A DNA stretch of 64,000 nt from positions 124,001 to 188,000 of the forward strand of contig NZ_JASCXJ010000004.1 in assembly GCF_030271535.1 (NCBI RefSeq). The letters run 5' to 3'. A program made the translations under genes and the position numbers. Position 1 is the stretch's first letter, and the number at the start of each line of letters is the position of its first letter. The notes under the pieces are model-generated. The model was not told the DNA's origin. It saw nothing but the letters and a program-made list of their open reading frames with translations, and did no database searches. Below, piece by piece: positions 34,480 through 42,306 of this stretch. Source of the DNA: Nocardiopsis sp. ATB16-24. GTDB lineage: Bacteria; Actinomycetota; Actinomycetes; Streptosporangiales; Streptosporangiaceae.

Positions 34480-35955
34480 CTACTCGGGGTCCACAGCGGG
34501 CACGAACACCCGCAGGGCCGCGGGTCGTTTGGTGAAGACGACCCTCGCCGACCCCTCCGCCACCTCTCCGTCCACGGCGAGCAACCTCGGCTCCTCCGGA
34601 ATGGTCAACGACATCTCGGTGGTCAACCGCTCCGTGTAGCCTTTGTCGGGCGAGAGCCTGCCCAGGAGCACGTCGCCCAGAGCGCGGACGCGGGGGAAGG
34701 GCTCCCTGGCGCTGAGCACCCGTACGTCCAGTCGACCGTCGTCCAGCCGCTCACGCAGCGCGGGGACCCGCGCGTGCGTGCGGTACCGACAGTTGCCCAC
34801 GAAAGCCCACCACACCCGGGTCGGCTCGCCGTCCACCAACGCCGTGGTCGGACTCACCTCCAACAGGTCCCGCCACAGGGCCAACGCGAACGCGGGCCAC
34901 TTGCCGATCCGCTCCGCCCACCGGTCACGCCGCTCCACCATGCGCGGGTAGGAACCGAACGAGGCGGTGTTGAGGAAGACCCGGCCGTCCACCTCTCCCA
35001 CGTCCACCCGGGCCAACCTGCCGTTGTCGAACGCCCGCAGCGCGACGTCCACCGAGGTCAGCCCCAGCGTGCGCGCGAAGTTGTTGAGAGTGCCGTCCGG
35101 CAGGACCAGTAACGGCCGGTCGTGGGCCAGGGCCGCCTTCGCCCCGGCGTTGACGGTGCCGTCGCCGCCGGCCACGGCCAACACCCGGCAGGTGCGCGCC
35201 GCCCGGTCCATCGTCTCGGCGATGTCGTCCTGCGCCGACAACGGAAGGATCCGCGCCTTGGGCAGGGCGCGGGCCACCCGACTCGTGACGTCGGCGGCGG
35301 GCAGGGGCGCCACCGTCCCCGCAGCGGACTGCGGGTTGACCACCACCGTCACCCCCTCGCCCTCACGGTCGACGTCGCTCACCCCGTCGGGGACGGTACG
35401 CGCGCCGAAGGTCAGCTCGGGGCGGGGCGGCACCATCGCCCTGGCCACGAGCGCGGTGCCGGCACCGATGGCCAACCCGGCGAGCACGTCCCCGGGGTAG
35501 TGCACACCGCTGTGCACCCGCGAGATCGCCACCGTTCCCGCCAAGGTGGCCACGAGCGCGGCCAGGGGCTTGGGCGCGTCGGCCATGATCCCGCCCGCGT
35601 AGGCCGCGGCGGCGGCGGTGTGGCCCGAGGGGAAGGACGTGCTGGGGTAGGAGCGGTAGGGGCGGCGGGCGAGGGGAACGGCGGACGAGTCCGGCCGACC
35701 CCGGTCGGAGAGCTTCTTGACCACGGCCGAGACGGCGTTGGCGGTCCCGGCCGCCAGGATGGCGCGCAAGGCCGTACGCCGCAGGCGGGGACCTCCGGTG
35801 GCGGCCAGGGTGGCCGACACCAGGAACCAGGGAGCCATGTTGTCGGTGGCCTGGACGAACTTGGGCGTGTGGGGGTCCAGAAGGGGGGACCGCGTCCTGG
35901 TCGCCCAGTCGTAGATCCTCTTGTCGAGCTTGTGGAGACGGTGTGTCGGGCTCAT
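34480..35955 (-). CDS. PAP2 phosphatase - diacylglycerol kinase fusion
   Basis: A 491-residue two-domain lipid enzyme. The N-terminal part has several helices and the PAP2 triad motifs KKLSDRGRP, PSGHT (H112) and SRVHSGVHYPGD (R146, H152). The C-terminal ~290 residues are a diacylglycerol/sphingosine kinase catalytic domain with GGDGTVNAG (263-271) and PDGTLNNFARTLG. One polypeptide could thus dephosphorylate and phosphorylate lipids. This fusion is known in actinobacteria. The ATG at 35955 has only a weak ribosome binding site; an upstream in-frame ATG at 35991 is possible. Confidence 0.85.
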   Translation of the reverse strand: MSPTHRLHKLDKRIYDWATRTRSPLLDPHTPKFVQATDNMAPWFLVSATLAATGGPRLRRTALRAILAAGTANAVSAVVKKLSDRGRPDSSAVPLARRPYRSYPSTSFPSGHTAAAAAYAGGIMADAPKPLAALVATLAGTVAISRVHSGVHYPGDVLAGLAIGAGTALVARAMVPPRPELTFGARTVPDGVSDVDREGEGVTVVVNPQSAAGTVAPLPAADVTSRVARALPKARILPLSAQDDIAETMDRAARTCRVLAVAGGDGTVNAGAKAALAHDRPLLVLPDGTLNNFARTLGLTSVDVALRAFDNGRLARVDVGEVDGRVFLNTASFGSYPRMVERRDRWAERIGKWPAFALALWRDLLEVSPTTALVDGEPTRVWWAFVGNCRYRTHARVPALRERLDDGRLDVRVLSAREPFPRVRALGDVLLGRLSPDKGYTERLTTEMSLTIPEEPRLLAVDGEVAEGSARVVFTKRPAALRVFVPAVDPE

Positions 35956-36101
35956 TGCCTCAGAGTGGAACGGACCGGTGCGGATGTCCATGAAGACGCG
36001 CGGTGGAATCCTGTGCCGCCGGTGACGTCGACCACCGCGCGTCGACCGGAGGGTCGGCACGGAGAAGGCCCGGGGCGGGGGAGTGCCGGCCGGGCGTGGT
36101 C

Positions 36102-36603
36102 TCAGACCGTGGGAATCCGGCCGCCGTCCACCCGCACCACCGATCCGGTGACGTAGGCGGCCTGCCGACCGGCCAGGAACGCGGCCACCGCCCCGTACTC
36201 CTCCGGCCTGCCGTACCGCCGGGCGGGGATACCGGCGAGGATGTCGGCCTCGACCTCCCGCACCGGACGGCCCTCCCGCTCGGAGCGGGCCAGATCCAGC
36301 ACGTCCGTGCGCGGAGTGGAGATCCGACCGGGCACGATCACGTTCGAGGCGACCCCGTCCGCGGCGACCTCGTTGGACACCGTCTTGGACCAGGAGTGCA
36401 GCGAGGCCCGCAGGGTGTTGGAAACACCCAGGTTCGGGATCGGCGCGATCGGCCAGGAGGAGCTGCTCGTGATGTCCGCCCCCAGCCGCGTTCGCGCATC
36501 CCGCCGACCACGGCGTCGGTCAGGCGGACGACCGGCAACACCATGGCCTCGTACATGTCCTTCCAGAGCTCGGCCTCCTGCCCCAGGACAGGGGTGGGCG
36601 GCG
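36102..36603 (-). pseudogene. SDR dehydrogenase remnant: N-terminus lost, one frameshift
   Basis: The 3' part encodes a good SDR C-terminus (NLGVSNTLRASLHSWSKTVSNEVAADGVASNVIVPG, then GSVVRVDGG). Just upstream the same protein continues in another frame (LWKDMYEAMVLPVVRLTDAVVGGMRERGWG). The shift falls in a run of five G around 36480 and would be repaired by one base. Upstream of about 36603 the sequence no longer reads as an SDR, so the Rossmann TGxxxGxG half is missing. The active-site Tyr of YxxxK is also not seen, since the segment reads SNTLRASLH. Confidence 0.75.
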
Positions 36604-36732
36604 CTGTCAGCCGACGCGAGCGTCGGGGGTCGTCCGTACTTCCCGCTCCGCCCGATGAGTTCCGGACGCCGAGCGAGTCCGTACATATGAACGAAGCGCC
36701 TCGCGCGGAACCGGCGGATGAAGGAGATCGTG

Positions 36733-37743
36733 ATGGACACCGAGCAGGCGACCCGCGCGGGAAGACGGGAGTGGCTCGGACTCGGGGTGCTCGCCCTGCC
36801 CACCCTGCTGCTCTCCCTGGACATGAGCGTGCTCTACCTGGCCCTGCCCCACCTGGCCGCGGACCTGCGGCACACCGGCGGACAACTCCTGTGGATCATG
36901 GACGTCTACGGCTTCATGATCGCGGGCTTCCTCATCACCATGGGCACCCTGGGCGACCGCGTCGGCCGCAGACGCCTGCTGATGATCGGTGCCGCCGTCT
37001 TCGGCCTGGCCTCGGTCGCCGCGGCGTTCTCCACCAGCGCCGAGGCGCTCATCGCCACCCGCGCCCTCATGGGAGTGGCCGGGGCCACCCTCATGCCCTC
37101 CACCCTGGCCCTGATCAGCAACATGTTCACCGACCCCCGGCAGCGCGCCGTGGCCATCTCGGTCTGGACGAGCTGCTTCATGGGCGGTACCACCATCGGC
37201 CCGGTCGTGGGAGGGCTGTTCCTACAGTGGTTCTGGTGGGGGTCGGTATTCCTGCTCGGCGTGCCGGTGATGGCGCTGCTGATGGTGTGCGGGCCCCTGC
37301 TCCTGCCCGAGTACCGCTCTTCCGGGTCGGGGCGACTGGACCCGCTCAGTGTCGCGCTGTCCCTGGGCGCCCTCCTGCCCGTCGTCTACCGCGCCGGCGT
37401 CGTTCTCGCCCCGGGGGTGCCCCAGGAGGCGGGACAGACCCTGCCCGCGGCCGTCTCCGTCGCCGAGGAGCTGCCCGCCGGGACGGCCCGGGAACTCCTG
37501 GACTCGGCGCGTGAGGCGTTCACCGCCGGACTGAACCTGGCCGGAGGAATCGGCCTGGTGGCGATGACCGTGTTCGGAGTCCTCGCCCTGGCCCTGCTAC
37601 GCCCCGTGTCACCGACCGGACCACGCGAAGAGGAAGGAGAACGACCCCGCACACCCGATGAGTCCGAGACCACCGACGGGTCTGTCCCTGTGAACGGTCC
37701 CGAAACCGTTCGCACGGCCTCCGCCGAACCGGAAGAAGGATGA
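36733..37743 (+). CDS. DHA2-type MFS transporter with internal deletion
   Basis: A 336-residue protein. Residues 1-215 match the first six or seven helices of a 14-helix drug/H+ antiporter (LDMSVLYLALPHLAADL, GDRVGRRRLL, LMPSTLALISNMFTDPRQRA). Directly after LSLGALLPVVY the sequence jumps to the region before the last helix (YRAGVVLAPGVPQEAGQTLPAAVSVAEELP). Helices 7-13, roughly 150 residues, are missing without loss of frame. The protein is unlikely to be a normal pump. The ATG follows AAGGAG. Its stop overlaps the next gene. Confidence 0.75.
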   Translation: MDTEQATRAGRREWLGLGVLALPTLLLSLDMSVLYLALPHLAADLRHTGGQLLWIMDVYGFMIAGFLITMGTLGDRVGRRRLLMIGAAVFGLASVAAAFSTSAEALIATRALMGVAGATLMPSTLALISNMFTDPRQRAVAISVWTSCFMGGTTIGPVVGGLFLQWFWWGSVFLLGVPVMALLMVCGPLLLPEYRSSGSGRLDPLSVALSLGALLPVVYRAGVVLAPGVPQEAGQTLPAAVSVAEELPAGTARELLDSAREAFTAGLNLAGGIGLVAMTVFGVLALALLRPVSPTGPREEEGERPRTPDESETTDGSVPVNGPETVRTASAEPEEG

Positions 37744-38138
37744 GGATCATGAGCCTGCCCAACCTCGACAGCATGCTGCTCGCCACGACCGACCCCGACC
37801 GGCTGCGCGACTGGTACGTCGCCGTCCTGGAACCCCAGGAGCACAGCGAGATGGACGGCTACCGGGTCCTGCGCTTCGGCGCCTTCCACCTGCTCATCGA
37901 CCGCCGCCAGGACGTCGGCCCCAAGGCGGGCGACCCCGCTCGGATGATCCTCAACTTCGACGTGGAGGACGCCCGCGCCGTCGCCGCCCGCATGGACGAG
38001 CGCGACACACCATGGCCGGCGCCGCTGGAGGACCGCGAGGGCAGCCTGTTCGGCACGGCCATCGACCCCGACGGCAACTACGTCCAGATCATCCAACTCA
38101 GTGAGAAGCACCGTGCCGAGATGAAGAGCACGGAGTGA
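37740..38138 (+). CDS. VOC-family (glyoxalase-like) protein
   Basis: A 132-residue vicinal-oxygen-chelate protein with two beta-alpha-beta-beta-beta modules. The LRDWYVAVL and FGTAIDPDGNYVQIIQL segments are typical. Candidate metal residues are not clearly conserved, so it may be a binding protein. It starts at an ATG overlapping the MFS stop, with an alternative ATG at 37749. It is followed by a second VOC gene and an ECF sigma gene. Confidence 0.8.
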   Translation: MRIMSLPNLDSMLLATTDPDRLRDWYVAVLEPQEHSEMDGYRVLRFGAFHLLIDRRQDVGPKAGDPARMILNFDVEDARAVAARMDERDTPWPAPLEDREGSLFGTAIDPDGNYVQIIQLSEKHRAEMKSTE

Positions 38139-38149
38139 GCGAGGATCCC

Positions 38150-38533
38150 ATGTTCGACACCACCAGGGCCTTCGGCTCCTTCGCCGTCACCGACACCGAC
38201 CGGGCCCGCGCGTTCTACGGCGGGACGTTGGGACTCGCGGTCGGCCCGGTCGAGGGGATGGAGGAGCACGGCCTGCTCCGCATCGACCTCGGGGAGGGGC
38301 GGAACGTCCTCATCTACCCCAAGCCCGACCACGAGCCCGCCGGATTCACCGTGCTGAACCTGCCCGTGGACGACATCGACGCCACGGTGGACGAACTCGG
38401 CCGCCGTGGCGTGGAGACGCTGCGCTACGAGGGGTTCGCACAGGACGAGAAGGGGATCTCGCGCGGCGAGCCGACCGTCGCGTGGTTCACCGACCCGTGC
38501 GGAAACGTGTGTTCTGTCATACAGGAGGCGTAA
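38150..38533 (+). CDS. VOC-family (glyoxalase-like) protein
   Basis: A 127-residue VOC protein with the typical TDTDRARAFYGGTLGLAV opening and WFTDPCGNVCSVIQEA ending. It is only distantly similar to the VOC protein before it. The ATG follows GAGG. It ends one base before the start of the sigma factor gene, so it is part of the same unit. Confidence 0.82.
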   Translation: MFDTTRAFGSFAVTDTDRARAFYGGTLGLAVGPVEGMEEHGLLRIDLGEGRNVLIYPKPDHEPAGFTVLNLPVDDIDATVDELGRRGVETLRYEGFAQDEKGISRGEPTVAWFTDPCGNVCSVIQEA

Positions 38534-38534
38534 C

Positions 38535-39527
38535 GTGACGGTCGTGGTGGAACACACATCCGACCAGGACTTCGCGAGGCTCGCCGACCCCTATCGCCGG
38601 GAGCTGTTCGCGCACTGCTACCGCATGCTGGGCTCGGTGCACGACGCCGAGGACCTGGTACAGGAGACCTATCTGCGCGCCTGGAAGGCCTACGACCGCT
38701 TCGAGGGCCGTTCCAGTCTGCGCACCTGGCTCCATCGGATCGCCACCACGGCCTGCCTGACCGCACTGGAGAAGAGGCGGCGCAGGCCCCTGCCCACCGG
38801 GCTCGGCGGACCCACCTCCGAGCCCGAGGGCGAACTGGTCGACCGGCCGGAGCTGCCCTGGCTGGAACCGGTCCCCGACACGCTGGTGGGCACCGACGAT
38901 CCGGGCACCGTCGTGGCGACGCGGGACAGCGTGCGCCTGGCACTGGTCGCGGCGCTCCAGTACCTCCAACCCCGACAGCGGGCGGTACTGATCCTGCGCG
39001 ACGTGCTGCGGTTCAGCGCGGCCGAGGTCGCCGACACCCTGGACACCTCGGTGCAGGCGGTCAACAGTCTGCTCCAACGGGCCCGCGCGCAACTGAACAG
39101 GGCCGCCCCCAGTGAGGAGGAGGTGGCCGAACCCCGGCCGGAGGAGCGCGAGACCCTCGCGCGCTACGTCGAGGCCTTCGAGTCCTACGACATCCCGGCG
39201 ATCACCTCGCTCTTCACCGCCGACGCCGTGTTCGAGATGCCGCCCTTCGCCACCTGGGTGCGCGGTGCCGAGCACATCGGCCGCCTCATCGACTCCCAGT
39301 GCCCGGCCCATGGGCCGGGGGACATGGCGCTGGTCCCGACCGCCGCCAACGGGCAACCCGCCTACGCGGTGTACATGCGCGCCGAGGACGGCGTGCACCG
39401 GGCGTTCGGAATCCAGGTCCTGGACCTCACCCCGGACGGAAGCGGGGTCGTCCACGTGGGGATGTTCTTCGACACCTCCCTCTTCCGGCACTTCGAACTC
39501 CCCGCCATCCTGCCCCGACGCGGGTAG
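38535..39527 (+). CDS. ECF sigma factor with C-terminal SnoaL-like domain
   Basis: A 330-residue sigma-70-family protein. Region 2 lies at about residues 12-80 (YRMLGSVHDAEDLVQETYLRAWKAYDRFEGRSSLRTWLHRIATTACL) and region 4 at about 130-190 (LQPRQRAVLILRDVLRFSAAEVADTL). The last ~130 residues form a SnoaL/NTF2-like domain (YVEAFESYDIPAITSLFTADAVFEMPP). This matches sigma factors that use the C-terminal domain in place of an anti-sigma factor. The GTG follows AGGAGG. The adjacent VOC proteins and pump are likely targets or partners. Confidence 0.88.
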   Translation: MTVVVEHTSDQDFARLADPYRRELFAHCYRMLGSVHDAEDLVQETYLRAWKAYDRFEGRSSLRTWLHRIATTACLTALEKRRRRPLPTGLGGPTSEPEGELVDRPELPWLEPVPDTLVGTDDPGTVVATRDSVRLALVAALQYLQPRQRAVLILRDVLRFSAAEVADTLDTSVQAVNSLLQRARAQLNRAAPSEEEVAEPRPEERETLARYVEAFESYDIPAITSLFTADAVFEMPPFATWVRGAEHIGRLIDSQCPAHGPGDMALVPTAANGQPAYAVYMRAEDGVHRAFGIQVLDLTPDGSGVVHVGMFFDTSLFRHFELPAILPRRG

Positions 39528-39543
39528 GGGCGAGGCGACCCGC

Positions 39544-40374
39544 TCAGCGCGGGCCCAACGCGCGATGCAGAGTGTCGGCGAAGGCGCGGGGGTGCGTTCC
39601 AAAGCCCACGTGGTCACCGGGGAAGGGAACGGGCTCCGTCCCCAACCGTCGGGACAACGCGACCCCCATGTCATGGATGGGATGGCCCGCCGACTCCTCG
39701 CCCAGGCCGACCACCACCGGGACCCCGCCCCCGCGCAGGGCCTCCACGTCGGGTTCGTACAGCGACAGCGGCATCAGGCCGTGGGCGAGGAAGTAGGCGA
39801 AGTTGCCGCTCACCCTTTCGAGGGTCTCGGTGTCCTCGTCACCACCAAGGCCCTCCTGACCATCACCGTCCAGACCGTTCAAGGCCAGGAACTTGCCCAT
39901 CGCCGCCCCCACGCCCTCGCGCAGATAGGTGTCGTGGACGTCCTGGTCTCCGGCCAACGCCTCGGAAGGGTCGTCCAGCAGCATCAGACAGGGCGGCTCG
40001 TGCGCCACCAGTGTCCGCACGGAACCGGCGTGGCGGGCCGCCAGGTCGAGACCGATCTGCGCGCCCGCGCTGTTGCCGAACACGTAGGCGGGACCCGCGT
40101 CCAAGGCGGCGATCAGGCGTGCGGCGTCGTCGGCGTGGACGTCCACCCGTTGGTCCCGTGGCTCTTCGTCCAGTGTGCTGCGCGAATTACCCCGGGGGTC
40201 GTAGGCCACGGTCGTGTAGCGGTCGGCCAGATGCTCCACGACCCCGGCGAAGACCCCCGCGTCCTGCGGACCCCCCGGGATCATCAGCAGTACCGGCCCC
40301 GTCCCCCGCACCTCGTGGTGGATCCGGGCACCGGGCACCTTCAACGTGCGGACCTCGGCTGTGTGCTGCGGCAT
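39544..40374 (-). CDS. Alpha/beta hydrolase
   Basis: A 276-residue cytoplasmic hydrolase. The oxyanion region is MIPGGP, the nucleophile elbow is FGNSAGAQIG, and a late His lies in FPGDHVGFGTHP. The family resembles epoxide-hydrolase or haloperoxidase-like enzymes; no substrate can be named. The ATG follows GGGGAGGAC. It is convergent with the sigma factor gene. Confidence 0.85.
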   Translation of the reverse strand: MPQHTAEVRTLKVPGARIHHEVRGTGPVLLMIPGGPQDAGVFAGVVEHLADRYTTVAYDPRGNSRSTLDEEPRDQRVDVHADDAARLIAALDAGPAYVFGNSAGAQIGLDLAARHAGSVRTLVAHEPPCLMLLDDPSEALAGDQDVHDTYLREGVGAAMGKFLALNGLDGDGQEGLGGDEDTETLERVSGNFAYFLAHGLMPLSLYEPDVEALRGGGVPVVVGLGEESAGHPIHDMGVALSRRLGTEPVPFPGDHVGFGTHPRAFADTLHRALGPR

Positions 40375-40599
40375 GTCCTCCCCGCCCTTTCAGGAACTCT
40401 GCGGCCATCACTCCCCTTGCCCCGATATGGGAGGGGAGTGCCAAGGGGGTGGAAAGGATGTGGGCGGCTTCGAAGTCGACGGACGAAAGGGGAGGGGTTC
40501 GCTGGCTTGACGGTGGTGTCCGATGTGGCGGACCGTGACATTCTTCGACGAGCTCGGATTTCCGGGGGAGGAGTAGGGGAGTTCGTATCGATTGAGGAG

Positions 40600-40694
40600 T
40601 TTGGGGTGTTATGGCGTCGGTGGCGTCGATGTCTGACTTTCAAGAAGTTGGAAAAACGGGTGCTTCCCGTTGGTAAAGTCGCAGGTCGTGGACT
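40600..40694 (+). promoter_or_regulatory. CRISPR leader
   Basis: An AT-richer stretch immediately before the first repeat. It contains GGAAAAACGGGTG and GGTAAAGTCGCAGGTCGTGGACT-like sequence, as is common before actinobacterial type I-E arrays. It would hold the array promoter and the integration signal for new spacers. Confidence 0.5.
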
Positions 40695-40784
40695 GTGCTC
40701 CCCGCGCACGCGGGGATGGTCCCATCTTCACTCGGTTCTGAAAGTGCCGAGAACCGTGCTCCCCGCGCACGCGGGGACGGCCCC
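40695..40784 (+). CRISPR. Minimal type I-E CRISPR array: two repeats, one spacer
   Basis: Two 29-base repeats (40695-40723 and 40756-40784) start GTGCTCCCCGCGCACGCGGG and flank a 32-base spacer (40724-40755). Repeat length, spacer length and the CCCCGCG-CAC-GCGGGG hairpin are standard for type I-E in actinomycetes. The second repeat differs at its 3' end (GACGGCCCC against GATGGTCCC), the usual terminal-repeat decay. No cas gene lies in the window. Short ORFs on the minus strand across the array are translations of the repeats. Confidence 0.88.
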
Positions 40785-41169
40785 ACCTTCTCCGCCACCT
40801 CAGTGGCAGGCCGGTTTCGGCCGGCCGCTGGAGGGGACCGGAAATGTTGCCGATGCTGCACAAGGGGTCTGACCTGGGGTGATCTTGCTCGCAGCGTCAC
40901 CGCAGGCGGTCGACAGTGACGCCGGGGCCACTGTCGTCAGGTCACAGCGGGAGTGGGCGTCCGTTTCGGTCACCGAACCCCGACGAACCCGCCCGCGACC
41001 GTGTGTTCGCCGGACGGTCCGGCGCGGCCATGGTCCCTTCCCGACCCCCTCTCCCACGGCGGCGTGGCACTGTTCCAGACGGGACTCCCGATGGGACTCC
41101 TGTGGCGTGTGCCCGCTGGTGACGCCGGGTAGGGGGTGGGCCAGGCATCCGAGAGTGAGGAGACCGAGA
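40785..41169. other. Intergenic after the CRISPR array
   Basis: About 385 bases without a credible gene. Just after the array, CCACCTCAGTGG and a GGCCGG-rich dyad occur; otherwise I see nothing specific. Confidence 0.4.
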
Positions 41170-41340
41170 ATGAGTGTTCCTGAGGAGTCCAGGCCCAAGA
41201 CCACTGACACCGACCAGGTCGTCTCCAGCGACCACAGCGACGACGCGCGCGAACCCGACACCCGGGAGGAGCTGGAGGCCGAGTTGCAGGACGCGATGAA
41301 GAGGGAGAACCTGCGCCGAGAGGATTTCGGGCCGGAGTAG
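41170..41340 (+). CDS. Small acidic hypothetical protein (56 residues)
   Basis: The ATG is preceded by GAGGAG at seven bases. The product is very hydrophilic and rich in Asp, Glu and Ser, with an amphipathic helix-like second half (REELEAELQDAMKRENLRREDFGPE). It has no recognised domain. A strong terminator follows 13 bases after the stop, which supports a real gene. Confidence 0.65.
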   Translation: MSVPEESRPKTTDTDQVVSSDHSDDAREPDTREELEAELQDAMKRENLRREDFGPE

Positions 41341-41353
41341 TCACAGCCCGAGG

Positions 41354-41382
41354 GAGCGCCGGACCGACACGGTCCGGCGCTC
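41354..41382 (+). terminator. Terminator after the small acidic gene
   Basis: GAGCGCCGGACC and GGTCCGGCGCTC form a perfect 12-bp stem with a 5-base loop. Confidence 0.85.
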
Positions 41383-41437
41383 TCGTCATGACGTGACCGG
41401 TACTCGTCGAGGCTCTCCACGAGCACCGCGACGAGAG

Positions 41438-41468
41438 GGGGAGGCCCGTCCCCCGAACGGGCCTCCCC
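41438..41468 (-). terminator. Terminator after the minus-strand gene 41479-41835
   Basis: GGGGAGGCCCGT and ACGGGCCTCCCC form a perfect 12-bp stem with a 7-base loop, 10 bases beyond the stop of the minus-strand gene. Confidence 0.8.
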
Positions 41469-41478
41469 TTCCGGACGT

Positions 41479-41835
41479 TCAGCGTAGGGGCGGGTCTCCG
41501 CCCTCCGGTGGCGGCTTCCAATCCTCGCCCGGGGAACTCCCCGTGGAGGGAGGCGGATCCCCGCCTTCGGGCGGTGGCTTCCGGTCGCCGCCCGAGGAGG
41601 GGTCGCCCGCGGTGCCCTCACCGGGGCGGACGGTGCCCGTTCCGGGGGCCTTGTCCCACCCGGTCGGGTAGCGCCTGCCGTCGGGCCGTTCCTTCCAGTA
41701 CTCCGGCGAGCGTACGGCCGCCTGTTTGCGGATGGTCTCCCGGCGGATGATCCACAGCACGATGAAGATCACCGCGATCGGGATGGCGATGGCCGCCAGG
41801 ACCCCGATCAACCAGCCGAGCGTCGGCCACTCCAT
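41479..41835 (-). CDS. Small single-helix membrane protein with Pro/Gly repeats
   Basis: A 118-residue protein. An N-terminal transmembrane helix (about residues 8-30) is followed by a basic segment and a Pro/Gly-rich tail in which KPPPEGGDPP occurs twice. I recognise no family. The ATG follows GAAAGGGGG. It may share a promoter with the copper-binding gene upstream on the same strand. Confidence 0.65.
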   Translation of the reverse strand: MEWPTLGWLIGVLAAIAIPIAVIFIVLWIIRRETIRKQAAVRSPEYWKERPDGRRYPTGWDKAPGTGTVRPGEGTAGDPSSGGDRKPPPEGGDPPPSTGSSPGEDWKPPPEGGDPPLR

Positions 41836-41868
41836 GGCCGCCCCCTTTCCTTCGGCGGTGTCGGCTCC

Positions 41869-42273
41869 TCACAGGGCCGCGAGCAGTTCGCGGCAGGCGC
41901 TCTCGCACCGGCGGCACGCCTCGGCGCACACCCAGCAGTGCTCATGTCGTTCGGCGTGCCGCTCGCATTCCTCGCCGCACATGCGGCAGGCCTCCGCGCA
42001 GGCCTTCAACAAGGCCCTGACCAGGTCCTCGTCCCCCTCGGTCCGGTGGGAGAGGACCCGCTGGGTGGCCTCGCACAGTTGCGCGCAGTTCAGGTTGGAC
42101 CGCACGCACCCGACCAGGTCGGCCACCTCCGGTTCGCCCAGACAGGCGTCCGCGCACAGGGTGCAGGCCTGTGCGCACGTTCCGCACGCCTCGATGCAGG
42201 CGCGCAGTCTCTGGTCGACCGCCAGGCCCCGACGGGCGGGGTGTGTCTCCAGCATCTGTTCGACGATGCTCAT
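41869..42273 (-). CDS. Four-helix-bundle copper-binding (DUF326/Csp-like) protein
   Basis: A 134-residue helical protein with 16 or more Cys arranged as CxxC and CxxxC along the helices (CIEACGTCAQACTLCADAC and CAEACRRCESAC). His residues cluster near HAERHEHCW. This pattern is that of Csp/DUF326 copper-storage proteins, which bind many Cu(I) ions inside the bundle. It has no signal peptide, so it probably acts in the cytosol. It lies downstream of a P450 gene on the same strand with a 33-base gap. Confidence 0.85.
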   Translation of the reverse strand: MSIVEQMLETHPARRGLAVDQRLRACIEACGTCAQACTLCADACLGEPEVADLVGCVRSNLNCAQLCEATQRVLSHRTEGDEDLVRALLKACAEACRMCGEECERHAERHEHCWVCAEACRRCESACRELLAAL

Positions 42274-42306
42274 CTGCCCTCCTCGGACGATTCGCGCAAC
42301 CCCTGT

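Noticed and set aside
40609..40919. Short ORFs on both strands across 40609-40919 that look like repeated proteins (RARG / HAGMVP motifs)
   Set aside because: They are translations of the type I-E CRISPR repeats and the adjacent leader, a well-known annotation artefact.
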